Source: Roseateles_B flavus
Lineage (GTDB): Bacteria; Pseudomonadota; Gammaproteobacteria; Burkholderiales; Burkholderiaceae_C
DNA length: 64,000 nucleotides
Assembly (NCBI RefSeq): GCF_039872765.1
Contig: NZ_JBDPZC010000004.1
Location: 341,490-405,489, forward strand
Reading direction: 5' to 3'
Shown: positions 1 through 8,334 of the stretch, piece by piece
Numbering within the stretch: the first letter of the stretch is position 1
Layout: each line of letters begins with the position of its first letter
Translations under genes and position numbers: made by a program
Notes under the pieces: model-generated
The model's database searches: none
The model's input: the letters and a program-made list of their open reading frames with translations, nothing else
Told to the model about the DNA's origin: nothing

Positions 1-1
1 T

Positions 2-985
2 GTGTCCGGGAACCTGGGCGGTTGGGGCATCTATCTCTTCGAGGGCATGTACCGGGCCCAGCCCCTGATCAAGCGCTTCATGGAAGGCCGTGACCAGACC
101 TTCAGCACCTACAGCCCGCTGAACGAGATGGTGACGCACATCCTGCGCGTCAGCACGATGTACCGGCGGCGACTGGGTTTTGCAGATCCGCGGCTCAATG
201 TGGGCGTCTTCGTCGAGAAGCCCGAGCGGCTTGCCGAGGCGGAGGACATGATCGCGAGAATCAAGCGGCAGCTGCTGTCACAGTCCTCGCTGGCGATTGA
301 CTTCACCTGCTGCACCCACGCGGACGATCTGATGCTGGAGGAGGGGGCGGTCTTCACGAAGCAGGGCCGGCTCGATTCCATGCTGCTGTTCGGGCGGCCG
401 CAGCTGCTGCCTGAGTTCGTTCATCAGCTGAGCCAGCAGGGGCGCTTCCCGATCTTCAATACCCGCAGCTCCACCATTCTTGGGCAGAAGTCCGGGCTCA
501 GTCTGCTGTCCGAGCATGCACAGTCGCCACTGGCAAGCGACGAGGAACGCCAGCTCATCAACAAGCATCTGCCCTGGACGCGGCTGGTCCGCCCGGGATC
601 GATCGTGTATCAGGGGGTGGAGCAGGACCTGCTGGCGTTGCTGCTGCAGCGCCAGGACGGGTTCGTCATCAAGCCCATCGACGGGCTTCAGGGGCGCGAG
701 GTGAGCGTGGGCAACCGGCTCGATGCCGCGTCATGGCAGGCGGTGGTGGACCAGGCGCTCGCCAGGCCTGGGCAGTACATCGCCCAGGAGCTCTGCGTGG
801 CGGAGCGCCTGCTGGCCAGGAACCCGGCGGGAGCTTTCGAGGAGCACGACGTCATCTGGGCTCCCTTCGTCTTTGGTGGCCAGTTCGCCGGCAGCTGCGC
901 CCGGACCTCGCCCAGCAACAACGAGACCGGCGTCATCAACGCGCATCGCGGCGCCACGGACGCCATCACCTTCCTCACCGCCTAG
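2..985 (+). CDS. ATP-grasp-like protein, 3' part of gene (cut at window edge)
   Basis: The frame is open from the first bases to a TAG stop at 983-985, giving 327 residues. The initial GTG may be internal, because the gene probably begins outside the window. The C-terminal half has features of a circularly permuted ATP-grasp ligase: a lysine in FVIKPIDGLQGREV (about residues 221-234), a downstream IAQELC segment, and a glycine-rich GQFAGSCARTS segment ending near an Asn-rich stretch. Such enzymes make amide bonds with ATP. The substrate cannot be told from sequence. It converges on purH with a repeat module between them. The family call is moderate and rests on motif impression only. Confidence 0.55.
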   Translation: MSGNLGGWGIYLFEGMYRAQPLIKRFMEGRDQTFSTYSPLNEMVTHILRVSTMYRRRLGFADPRLNVGVFVEKPERLAEAEDMIARIKRQLLSQSSLAIDFTCCTHADDLMLEEGAVFTKQGRLDSMLLFGRPQLLPEFVHQLSQQGRFPIFNTRSSTILGQKSGLSLLSEHAQSPLASDEERQLINKHLPWTRLVRPGSIVYQGVEQDLLALLLQRQDGFVIKPIDGLQGREVSVGNRLDAASWQAVVDQALARPGQYIAQELCVAERLLARNPAGAFEEHDVIWAPFVFGGQFAGSCARTSPSNNETGVINAHRGATDAITFLTA

Positions 986-1049
986 GCCTTGCTGCCCCTC
1001 CGCCTGCGGACCGGTGCCCCCGGCAAGGGGGGCAGCCACCCGGGGCGGT

Positions 1050-1215
1050 AGGGAAGAGCGCCCGGCGTCAGCCGGTGCTCGACTCCAGCGAATACCGCTG
1101 ATCCGGCTTCGCCGGCCAGTCGGTATTGCCTCCTTGAGGGGGCTGATGCCTGCTGAAGGACCGGGCCTCTGGCCCGGTGCGCCCTGCAAGGGGCCGTCAG
1201 GCCGTAGGGGGTGGC
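1050..1215 (+). repeat. Intergenic structured repeat module, copy A
   Basis: This is one of four related intergenic modules in the window. It contains AGAGCGCCCGGCG, GATCCGGCTTCGCCGG, a CCTTGAGGGGG hairpin part and a terminal GTAGGGGGTGG that lies next to the purH stop. About 70 bp of extra sequence sits between the last two blocks, including the hairpin ACCGGGCC-tct-GGCCCGGT. Its orientation relative to purH is the same as the other copies relative to the genes they follow. Confidence 0.6.
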
Positions 1216-1219
1216 CCGT

Positions 1220-2800
1220 TCAGTGCCGGAAGTGGCGCACGCCGGTGAAGACCATCGCCACGCCGCGCTCGTTGGCGGCGGCGATCACTTCCTCATCACG
1301 CATGGAGCCGCCCGGCTGGATCACGCAGCTGGCGCCGGCATCGGCCAGCACGTCCAGGCCGTCGCGGAAGGGGAAGAAGGCGTCGCTGGCCACGACCGAG
1401 CCCTTCAGGTCCAGGCTGGCGTTGGCGGCCTTGATGGCGGCGATCTTGGTGGAGTCCACGCGGCTCATCTGGCCGGCGCCCACGCCCAAGGTCATGCCGC
1501 CGCCGCAGAAGACGATGGCATTGCTCTTGACGTACTGGGCCACGGTCCAGGCGAACATCAGGTCTTCCAGCTGCTGGGCCGAGGGCTGCAGGGTGGTGAC
1601 CACCTTCAGGTCGGAGGCCTTCAGGAAGTGGTTGTCGGCGCTTTGCAGCAGCAGGCCCGAGCCGATGCGCTTGCTGTCGCCCAGGTTGCGGCCCTGCAGC
1701 CAGGGCGTGTCACCGCCCGGGGGCAGGGCGATTTCCATCAGGCGGACGTTGACCTTGCTCTTGAAGATCTCGCGGGCCTCGGCCGTGAAGCCGGGGGCCA
1801 TCAGCACCTCGACGAACTGCTTGGACACCAGCTCGGCCGCTGCGCCATCCACCTCGCGGTTGAAGGCGATGATGCCGCCGAAGGCGCTGGTCGGGTCGGT
1901 CTTGAAGGCCTTGGCATAGGCCTCGGCCGGCGTCGCGGCCACGGCCACGCCGCAGGGGTTGGCATGCTTGACGATCACACAGGCCGGGGCGCTGAAGGAC
2001 TTGACGCATTCCCAGGCGGCATCGGCATCGGCAATGTTGTTGTAGGACAGCTCCTTGCCCTGCAGCTGCTTGCCCGTGACGATGGAGCCGGGGGCGGGAT
2101 ACAGGTCCCGGTAGAGGGCCGCGGTCTGGTGGCTGTTCTCGCCGTAGCGCAGGTCCTGCACCTTCACGAAGGTGCTGTTCATCTGGGCCGGGTAGGCGGC
2201 CAGGCTGCCGTCGTCCTGGCGGGCACTGAGGTAGTTGCTGATCGCGGCGTCGTACTGGGCGATGCGGTTGAAGGCGGCCACGCTGCAGGCGAAGCGGGTC
2301 TGGTCGCTGGTCTTGCCCGCGGCCTTCAGTTCCTCCAGCACGCCGGCGTACTGGGAGGCGTCGGTCAGCACGGTGACGTCCTTCCAGTTCTTGGCGGCGC
2401 TGCGCACCATGGCCGGGCCGCCGATGTCGATGTTCTCGATGGCGTCTTCCAGCGTGCAGCCTGCCTTGGCCACGGTCGCTTCAAAGGGGTAGAGATTGAC
2501 GGCCAGGATGTCGATGGTGGCGATGCCATGATCGGCCAGGGCCTTCATGTGCTCGGGCACATCGCGGCGGGCCAGCAGGCCGCCGTGGATCTTGGGGTGC
2601 AGGGTCTTGACGCGACCGTCCAACATCTCGGGGAAGCCGGTGTGGTCGGCGACCTCGGTCACCGGCAGGCCGGCGTCGGCCAGCAGCTTGGCAGTGCCGC
2701 CGGTGGACAGCAGGCGCACGTTCAGCGCGTGCAGGGCGCGGGCGAAGTCGACGATGCCGGTCTTGTCGGACACGGAGATCAGGGCAGTCAGTTGCGTCAT
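1220..2800 (-). CDS. purH: Bifunctional purine biosynthesis protein PurH (AICAR transformylase/IMP cyclohydrolase)
   Basis: The product catalyses the last two steps of IMP synthesis in the cytoplasm: formylation of AICAR with 10-formyl-THF, then ring closure to IMP. It is 526 residues, the usual PurH length. The N-terminal MGS-like cyclohydrolase domain starts ALISVSDKTGIVDFAR and has LLSTGGT and GRVKTLHPKIHGGLL. The C-terminal transformylase domain has KHANPCGVA, which carries the catalytic Lys-His pair, and the closing FFPFRDGLD and QPGGSMRDEEVI segments. The ATG at 2800 is chosen because family homology begins there; an upstream in-frame extension has no homology. It lies 41 bp downstream of fis and is the last gene of the dusB-fis-purH unit. 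Confidence 0.97.
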   Translation of the reverse strand: MTQLTALISVSDKTGIVDFARALHALNVRLLSTGGTAKLLADAGLPVTEVADHTGFPEMLDGRVKTLHPKIHGGLLARRDVPEHMKALADHGIATIDILAVNLYPFEATVAKAGCTLEDAIENIDIGGPAMVRSAAKNWKDVTVLTDASQYAGVLEELKAAGKTSDQTRFACSVAAFNRIAQYDAAISNYLSARQDDGSLAAYPAQMNSTFVKVQDLRYGENSHQTAALYRDLYPAPGSIVTGKQLQGKELSYNNIADADAAWECVKSFSAPACVIVKHANPCGVAVAATPAEAYAKAFKTDPTSAFGGIIAFNREVDGAAAELVSKQFVEVLMAPGFTAEAREIFKSKVNVRLMEIALPPGGDTPWLQGRNLGDSKRIGSGLLLQSADNHFLKASDLKVVTTLQPSAQQLEDLMFAWTVAQYVKSNAIVFCGGGMTLGVGAGQMSRVDSTKIAAIKAANASLDLKGSVVASDAFFPFRDGLDVLADAGASCVIQPGGSMRDEEVIAAANERGVAMVFTGVRHFRH

Positions 2801-2841
2801 GGTGGACTCGGGATGGTGGGGATTCGGTGAGACCGCTGCGT

Positions 2842-3075
2842 TCAGAGCAGCTCGTGGTCGCTGAGCTTGCGGCGCAGGGTGTTGCGGTTGATGCCCAGCC
2901 ACTCGGCGGCCTTGCTCTGGTTGCCGTCGGCCTTGGCCATCACGACTTCCAGCAGGGGCTTCTCGACCAGCTTGATCAGCATGTCGTGCATGGAGTGCGG
3001 CACCTCGCCGTCGAGGTCACGGAAATAGACCTCGAGGTTCTCGCGGATGCACTGGTCGATGGGTTTGGGCGTCAT
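2842..3075 (-). CDS. fis: Fis-family DNA-binding protein
   Basis: This is a 77-residue nucleoid protein. The C-terminal helix-turn-helix reads SKAAEWLGINRNTLRRKL, the classic Fis/NtrC-type C-terminal HTH. In enterobacteria Fis bends DNA and activates rRNA promoters in rich medium; the same role here is inferred. Its ATG overlaps the TGA of dusB (ATGA at 3072-3075), so translation is probably coupled. The dusB-fis order is conserved across proteobacteria, and purH next to it is typical of Burkholderiales. It is slightly shorter at the N-terminus than E. coli Fis (98 residues). Confidence 0.95.
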   Translation of the reverse strand: MTPKPIDQCIRENLEVYFRDLDGEVPHSMHDMLIKLVEKPLLEVVMAKADGNQSKAAEWLGINRNTLRRKLSDHELL

Positions 3076-4154
3076 GCCGATAGCCTTTGTTCTTCTGCGT
3101 CGTCGTCGTTGGCCGCGTCCAGGGCGGGCGGGAGATAGGGCAGGCGCTCGTGCTGGTCGGCCAGGGCGGCAAACCAGTCGGAGAGGGCCCGGACCTGCGC
3201 CTCGCAGCTGTCCAGCCGGTTCATGGCCTGGCGGAAGTCCTCCCCGCCGGGCAGGGCCTTCACGGCCCAGGCGATGTGCTTGCGCGCGCTGCGCATGCCG
3301 CTGTCGCTGCCGTAGAGGCTGTAGTGGTCCTGCAGATGCTCCAGCAGCCAGTCGCGGGCCTCCTGCACGCGCGGCGCGGGCAACTGCTCGCCGGTGGCCA
3401 GGAAGTGGGCGATCTCGCGGAAGATCCAGGGCCTGCCCTGCGCCGCGCGGCCCACCATCAGCGCGTCGGCGCCGGTGTGCTGCAGCACCTGCAGGGCCTT
3501 CTCGGGGCTGTCGATGTCACCGTTGGCGACCACCGGGATGCCGATGGCCGCCTTGACGGCGCGCAGGGTGTCGTATTCGGCCAGGCCCTTGTAGCCCTGC
3601 TCGCGGGTGCGGCCGTGGATGGTCAGCATCGCGATGCCGGCGTCCTCGGCCATGCGGGCCAGGGCCAGGGCATTGCGGGCTTCGGCGCTCCAGCCGGTGC
3701 GCATCTTCAGCGTCACGGGGACGTCAAAGGGCCGGCAGGCCTCGACCACCGCGCGCACGATTTCCTCGGCCAGCGGCTCGTTCTGCATCAGGGCCGAGCC
3801 CGCCCACTTGTTGCAGACCTTCTTGGCGGGGCAGCCCATGTTGATGTCGATGATCTGGGCGCCGCGCTGGATGTTGTAGACGGCGGCCTCGGCCATCATC
3901 TGCGCCTCGGTGCCGGCGATCTGCACGGCGATGGGCGCGGTCTCGCCCTCGTGGTTGGCGCGGCGCGAGGTCTTGAGGCTGTTCCAGAGGTCCTTGCGCG
4001 AGGTCACCATCTCGGAGACCGCATAGCCCGCGCCCAAGCGCTTGCACAGCATGCGAAAAGGGCGGTCCGTCACCCCGGCCATGGGCGCCACGAACAGATT
4101 GTTCGGCAGCACATGGGCGCCTAGCCGCAACGGGGTGGGCAGGAGGGAAGGCAT
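3072..4154 (-). CDS. dusB: tRNA-dihydrouridine synthase B
   Basis: The product is an FMN-dependent enzyme that reduces specific uridines in the tRNA D-loop to dihydrouridine. Visible motifs are FVAPMAGVTDRPFR near the N-terminus, DINMGCPAKKV with catalytic Cys108, IHGRTREQGYKG, VANGDI, and the flavin-phosphate loop GADALMVGRAAQGRPW. It is 360 residues from the ATG at 4154. A TTG at 4178 would add eight residues, but a TATAAT box at 4191-4196 would put transcription start almost on that TTG, so the ATG is preferred. It is the first gene of the dusB-fis-purH operon. The C-terminal tail is acidic and low-complexity. Confidence 0.96.
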   Translation of the reverse strand: MPSLLPTPLRLGAHVLPNNLFVAPMAGVTDRPFRMLCKRLGAGYAVSEMVTSRKDLWNSLKTSRRANHEGETAPIAVQIAGTEAQMMAEAAVYNIQRGAQIIDINMGCPAKKVCNKWAGSALMQNEPLAEEIVRAVVEACRPFDVPVTLKMRTGWSAEARNALALARMAEDAGIAMLTIHGRTREQGYKGLAEYDTLRAVKAAIGIPVVANGDIDSPEKALQVLQHTGADALMVGRAAQGRPWIFREIAHFLATGEQLPAPRVQEARDWLLEHLQDHYSLYGSDSGMRSARKHIAWAVKALPGGEDFRQAMNRLDSCEAQVRALSDWFAALADQHERLPYLPPALDAANDDDAEEQRLSA

Positions 4155-4190
4155 GGGAGGGGGCGGGCGGCTGCTCAAAAAAGAGGCAGG

Positions 4191-4196
4191 ATTATA
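4191..4196 (-). promoter_or_regulatory. -10 element for dusB-fis-purH
   Basis: On the minus strand this is a perfect TATAAT in an AT-rich patch just upstream of dusB. No good -35 hexamer is seen 16-18 bp upstream, so the promoter may depend on an activator or other contacts. The inferred start site leaves a leader of about 30 nt before the ATG at 4154. Confidence 0.5.
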
Positions 4197-4329
4197 ACGC
4201 CCGCCACCTCCGTGATCGTCGCAGGGGCGGGCGAGGCCCCCGCGTCTGACCCGTGCGGACGAGACGGATTGCGCAATGCGTCACGAGCATCGAGCGCCTC
4301 GGTCCGCACCGCTCACGCCCGCCGCACCC

Positions 4330-5145
4330 TCATTGCCCCGGCACGTTCTGCTTGCGCCAGAGCTGGATGGACTGGCCGATCCAGTCGTTCATCTGCGTGG
4401 TCCTGGAGAGCTTGTAGACGGCCCGCGCCAGCTTGCCGCGCAGCTCCGGCGTGTTGCAGGCGGACTTGTGCGACAGCGTCAGGTACAGCGGCTCCTTGGC
4501 CACGGCGCCGTCCAGCTGCTTGATGTCGGTGATGGCCATCTTGGCCAGGAAGGCGTCGCCGGGGCTGTCCTCGTAGACCAGGTAGTCGGCGCGGCCCTTC
4601 TGCAGGATCTGGATGGCCTGCTCGAGGCTGGCCACCTGGGTGATCTTGAGGTTCTCGCGGGCGTAGCGGTCGAACTCCTCGCCGAAGCTGTTGTTGATCA
4701 CGGTGACGCCCTGGCGGCCCTGGAGATCGCCCCACTTGCGGTACTTGAGCTTGCTGCCGTCCTTGGTCCAGACCGCCGAGCGCGTGTCACGGAAGGGCGG
4801 GTGGAAGTAGTCCATGTACTCGGTGCGCGGCACGGTGAAGAAGGCGCCGGCGATGAGGTCGACCTTGCCGGCCCGCACCTCCTCCTGCACCCGGCCCCAG
4901 GGGCCCACGTAGCGCACCTCGATGGGGATGCCGATCTCCTTGGAGAGCCACTGCATCATCTCGGCATTGGCGCCGACAAGCCGGCCTTCGTCCTCCGGGG
5001 CGCGCCACAGATAGGGCGGGTACTGCGGATTGCCGGACGCCAGCAGATGCTTGCAAGCCTCCTGTGCCATGGCCGGGTGGACCAGACCCAGCGCCGAGCC
5101 CAGGACTCCAAGACAGACGAACCCAGTCCTCGCGAAATTCAGCAT
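4330..5145 (-). CDS. Periplasmic substrate-binding protein, ABC family 3 type
   Basis: The 271-residue protein has a Sec signal peptide ending near PAMAQ (about residue 28). The mature part has the bilobed family 3 solute-binding pattern: a start like LASGNPQYPPYLWR, GANAEMMQWLSKEIG, AGKVDLIAGAFFT and TVPRTEYMDYFHPPF, then a second lobe with DLQGRQGVTVINNSFGEEF and RADYLVYEDS. This family binds polar amino acids or related ligands. No permease or ATPase gene lies nearby, so it may serve a distant transporter or act as a sensor domain. It stands alone, divergent from the YqaA gene. Confidence 0.85.
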   Translation of the reverse strand: MLNFARTGFVCLGVLGSALGLVHPAMAQEACKHLLASGNPQYPPYLWRAPEDEGRLVGANAEMMQWLSKEIGIPIEVRYVGPWGRVQEEVRAGKVDLIAGAFFTVPRTEYMDYFHPPFRDTRSAVWTKDGSKLKYRKWGDLQGRQGVTVINNSFGEEFDRYARENLKITQVASLEQAIQILQKGRADYLVYEDSPGDAFLAKMAITDIKQLDGAVAKEPLYLTLSHKSACNTPELRGKLARAVYKLSRTTQMNDWIGQSIQLWRKQNVPGQ

Positions 5146-5313
5146 TGCCCGTGACCTCTTTGATGGCCAAGCCCGGATGAGGTCGTACTGACCCTGATCC
5201 AGGTGTGCGCTCCCTGAACCACTGAGTGTGCATGCCTTCCGTCATGGGTGCAACCCGACAGGTCAAGGAACTGTGGCGTCCCTCGCATAATGGCCCGCAT
5301 GGAGCAATCGGTG

Positions 5314-5793
5314 ATGAATGCGCTGGCCGCCATGCTGGCTTTTTTCTCCCTGCCGCAGGTGGGCCTGCCGGCGATCTTCGTGATCGCGCTGGTGTCGGCC
5401 ACGCTGCTGCCGCTGGGCTCGGAGCCGGCGGTGCTGGCCCTGGTCAAGCTGGAGCCGACGCTGTTCTGGCCGGCCGTGCTGGTGGCCACGGCGGGCAATA
5501 CCGTCGGCGGCGCCATCACCTGGGGCATGGGTTACGGCGCCGAGCGTCTCTACGAGGGGCGCGCCCACCACAGCCCTGCCAACAAGGCCTTGCGCTGGCT
5601 GGAGCGCTTCGGCCCGCGCGCCTGCCTGCTGAGCTGGCTGCCGGTGGTGGGTGACCCGCTGTGTGCGGTGGCCGGGTGGCTGAAGCTGCCCTTCTGGCCC
5701 TGCCTGTTCTACATGGGCATCGGCAAGTTCCTGCGCTACCTCTGCATGACGGCCCTGCTGCTGTGGGTTTTCCCGGGCCAGTGGGGCGCTTGA
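5314..5793 (+). CDS. yqaA: YqaA-family inner-membrane protein (SNARE-associated/DedA-like)
   Basis: This is a small membrane protein of about 159 residues with four hydrophobic segments. The family motif SATLLPLGSEPAVLALVKL is followed by FWPAVLVATAGNTVGGAITW, as in YqaA proteins, which are short relatives of DedA lipid flippases. The function of YqaA itself is unknown. The ATG at 5314 is chosen because GGAG lies 9 nt upstream and family homology begins there; in-frame ATGs at 5290 and 5299 are alternatives without a ribosome site. It is transcribed toward the M32 peptidase gene 129 bp away. Confidence 0.85.
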   Translation: MNALAAMLAFFSLPQVGLPAIFVIALVSATLLPLGSEPAVLALVKLEPTLFWPAVLVATAGNTVGGAITWGMGYGAERLYEGRAHHSPANKALRWLERFGPRACLLSWLPVVGDPLCAVAGWLKLPFWPCLFYMGIGKFLRYLCMTALLLWVFPGQWGA

Positions 5794-5922
5794 TGCGCCT
5801 CAAAGGCGGCCACAATCCCAGCCACGAGTGGCCGGCCGCCTGGCTGCCGCCGGCCGGGCGTCGAGGAAACGCCCTTTCATGAATGACGAGGGCCACCGCG
5901 CCCTCGGACAAGAGACAAGACC

Positions 5923-7410
5923 ATGAGCAAGACCGCCTACGAATCGCTGTGCGCCCGCCACGTGCGCATCTACCGCCTCTCCCATCTCCAGTCGATCGCG
6001 TCCTGGGACCAGTCCGCCAACATGCCGGCCAAGGGCAACGAGGCCCGTTCGCTGGCCCTGGCCGAGATGGGCGGCCTGCTGCACCAGCTGGCCACGGAGC
6101 CCGCGCTCCAGGGCCTGCTGGAAGCTGCCGCGCAGGAGCCGCTGGACGAGATCGAGCGCGCCAATCTGCGCGAGATGCAGCGCGCCTGGCGCGCCAGCAA
6201 TGCGCTGCCGCAGGCGCTGGTCGAGGCCAAGAGCCTGGCCAATTCGCGCTGCGAGCACGCCTGGCGCAGCCAGCGCCCCGCCAACGACTGGGCGGGCTAT
6301 GCCGAGAACCTGCGCGAGGTCGTGCGCCTGGCCCGCGAGGAGGCACGCTGCCTCTCGGCGGTGACAGGTCTTGCCCCCTACGACGCCCTCATGGACCAGT
6401 ACGAGCCCGGCATGCGCTCGGCCGAGGTGGACCGCGTCTTCGGCGACCTGCGCCAATGGCTGCCCGGCCTGATCCGCGACGTGCTGGAGAAGCAGTCGCG
6501 CGAGGCCGTGACCCGCCCCGTGCCGCCCTTTTCGCTGGCCGCCCAGAAGGCCCTGGGCCATGACGCCATGCAGCTGATGGGCTTCGACTTCGAGGCCGGC
6601 CGCCTCGACGAGAGCGCCCACCCCTTCTGCGGAGGCGTGCCCGAGGATGTGCGCATGACCACGCGCTATCGCGAGGACGACTTCCTGCCCAGCCTGATGG
6701 GCACCATCCACGAAACCGGCCACGGCCGCTACGAGCAGAACCTGCGCCGCGAGTGGCTGGGCCTGCCCATCGCCAATGCCCGCTCCATGGGCCTGCACGA
6801 GAGCCAGAGTCTGTCCTTCGAGATGCAGCTGGGCAGCCATCCCGGCTTTGCCGGCCTGCTGCGCCCGCTGCTGCAGAAGCACCTGGGCGATCAACCCGCC
6901 TTCGAGGTCGGCAACCTGAACCGCCTGCTGACCCGTGTGAAGCCGGGCTACATCCGTGTCGATGCCGACGAGGTCACCTATCCGGCCCACGTGATCCTGC
7001 GCTATGAGATCGAGCGGCCGCTGATCGAGGGCCAGATCGAGGTGGACGACATCCCTGCGCTGTGGGACGCCAAGATGCAGGAGCTGCTGGGCCTGGACAC
7101 CCGCGGCAACTTCAAGGACGGCCCGATGCAGGACGTGCACTGGGGCGCCGGCCTCTTCGGCTACTTCCCCTGCTACACCCTGGGCGCCATGTATGCCGCG
7201 CAGTTCTTCGCCGCCATGCGCCGCGAGACACCGGACCTCGACGCCCGCATCGCCCGCGGCGAGCTGGGCCTGGTCTTCGAATGGCTGCGCAGCCGCATCT
7301 GGATCGAAGGCAGCCGCTGGGAGACGCCCGAGCTCGTGCGCCGTGCCAGCGGCGAGGCGCTGAACCCGGCCCACTTCCAGGCCCATCTGCGCGCGCGCTA
7401 TCTCGGCTGA
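5923..7410 (+). CDS. M32-family metallocarboxypeptidase (Taq/thermostable carboxypeptidase 1 type)
   Basis: This 495-residue zinc carboxypeptidase removes C-terminal amino acids from peptides in the cytoplasm. The zinc-binding HEXXH motif is HETGH at residues 263-267, followed by the family signature LHESQS about 30 residues later, which supplies the third ligand. Other M32 hallmarks are SWDQSANMPAKG near the N-terminus, ALGHDAMQLMGFDF, HPFCGGVPEDVRMTTRY and a C-terminal YFPCYTLGAMYAAQ. Length is normal. A perfect hairpin follows the stop, so it is probably monocistronic or the end of a short unit. Confidence 0.95.
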   Translation: MSKTAYESLCARHVRIYRLSHLQSIASWDQSANMPAKGNEARSLALAEMGGLLHQLATEPALQGLLEAAAQEPLDEIERANLREMQRAWRASNALPQALVEAKSLANSRCEHAWRSQRPANDWAGYAENLREVVRLAREEARCLSAVTGLAPYDALMDQYEPGMRSAEVDRVFGDLRQWLPGLIRDVLEKQSREAVTRPVPPFSLAAQKALGHDAMQLMGFDFEAGRLDESAHPFCGGVPEDVRMTTRYREDDFLPSLMGTIHETGHGRYEQNLRREWLGLPIANARSMGLHESQSLSFEMQLGSHPGFAGLLRPLLQKHLGDQPAFEVGNLNRLLTRVKPGYIRVDADEVTYPAHVILRYEIERPLIEGQIEVDDIPALWDAKMQELLGLDTRGNFKDGPMQDVHWGAGLFGYFPCYTLGAMYAAQFFAAMRRETPDLDARIARGELGLVFEWLRSRIWIEGSRWETPELVRRASGEALNPAHFQAHLRARYLG

Positions 7411-7430
7411 GGGCGTCGCACCCACCAACA

Positions 7431-7456
7431 AGAAGAGGCCCCGGGGGGCCTCTTCT
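7431..7456. terminator. Hairpin terminator between convergent genes
   Basis: A perfect 12-bp inverted repeat (AGAAGAGGCCCC with its complement GGGGCCTCTTCT, two bases between) lies 20 bp after the M32 gene. It faces the PEP-CTERM gene from the other side. It is symmetrical and could end transcription from both sides. The downstream run is pyrimidine-rich rather than a pure T tract. Confidence 0.7.
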
Positions 7457-7553
7457 CGCTTCTTCTAATGGAACAGCCGCGCGGGGCGGCAGGGTGGCGG
7501 GCTCAGGCCCGCTCGGTTCTTCAACGACGTCGCTTCTTGAATTCGTTCCGGGC

Positions 7554-8177
7554 TCAGGCCTTGCGGCGGCGTGCCACGAACAGGGCGCCAGCGGCCATGG
7601 CCAGCAGGGCCACGCTGCCGGGCTCGGGCACGGTGCTCTTGGCGGCGGCCGGGGGCAGCTGAGTGACGGACACGGCGTCCAGCGAGGTGCCCATGCCGTC
7701 AGAAGCGCCGGTGGCGCCCAGGCGCAGGGTGGTGCTGGTGCCGGTGGCCACGAAGTCCAGGTCGAACTGGGTCCAGCTGGTGATGGTGTTCTTGCCGACC
7801 ACGCCATCGAGGGCGGCGACCTGCCAGCTGATGCCGTTGCTGTTGGCGCCCACCTGGTCGGGGCGGTTGGCCCACATGAAGCTCAGGTGGTAGGTCTGGC
7901 CGATGATGGTCGTGAAGTTCTGGGAGATCCAGCTGTTGCGGCTGGTGTCCAGCTCCACGAAGTTCAGGCCGGCGTAGGCCGAGCCCGCCACGTTGTTGCG
8001 GATCTCGACGTTCTGCGGGCCGACGGTCCAGCCGCTCAGGCTGCCGTAGGTGCCCCAGCTGCCGTTGGCCAGCGAGACGGACTCGAAGCTGCCATTGCTG
8101 ATCAGGTTGATCGGCGTGGCCTGGGCCAGCAGGGAGACGGCGCTCAGGCCGAGGGCGATGAGGAACTTCTTGGACAC
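7554..8177 (-). CDS. PEP-CTERM sorting-domain protein, DUF642-like
   Basis: The 207-residue exported protein has a signal peptide (MSKKFLIALGLSAVSLLAQA) and then a mature beta-rich domain that starts NLISNGSFESVSL, typical of DUF642/carbohydrate-binding-like secreted proteins. It ends in a clear PEP-CTERM tail: VPEPGS, a hydrophobic stretch and RRRKA. PEP-CTERM tails are cleaved by an exosortase (EpsH/XrtA type), which places the protein at the envelope or in the extracellular matrix. No exosortase or EPS gene lies in this window, so it depends on a distant system. Function beyond that is unknown. Confidence 0.92.
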   Translation of the reverse strand: MSKKFLIALGLSAVSLLAQATPINLISNGSFESVSLANGSWGTYGSLSGWTVGPQNVEIRNNVAGSAYAGLNFVELDTSRNSWISQNFTTIIGQTYHLSFMWANRPDQVGANSNGISWQVAALDGVVGKNTITSWTQFDLDFVATGTSTTLRLGATGASDGMGTSLDAVSVTQLPPAAAKSTVPEPGSVALLAMAAGALFVARRRKA

Positions 8178-8282
8178 GGTTTGAACTGCTGAAGGAGCAC
8201 CGGCGGCGCGATGACGCCATTGTTCTTTGGGCGGGGCCTCGGCGCCCCCCCTCTGACTGTGGGGTCAGGCCGTGCGGGGTGT

Positions 8283-8303
8283 GAAGCCCGTCACGCGGGC
8301 TTC
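8283..8303. terminator. Hairpin after patatin gene
   Basis: GAAGCCCG-tcacg-CGGGCTTC is a perfect 8-bp stem with a 5-nt loop, 31 bp beyond the patatin stop codon on the minus strand. There is no T run, so termination is possible rather than shown. Confidence 0.4.
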
Positions 8304-8334
8304 GACTTTCGGCGTCCGGCGTTCCTCGCTCAGC

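Noticed and set aside
1211..2830. A plus-strand open frame of 539 codons
   Set aside because: Antisense of purH.
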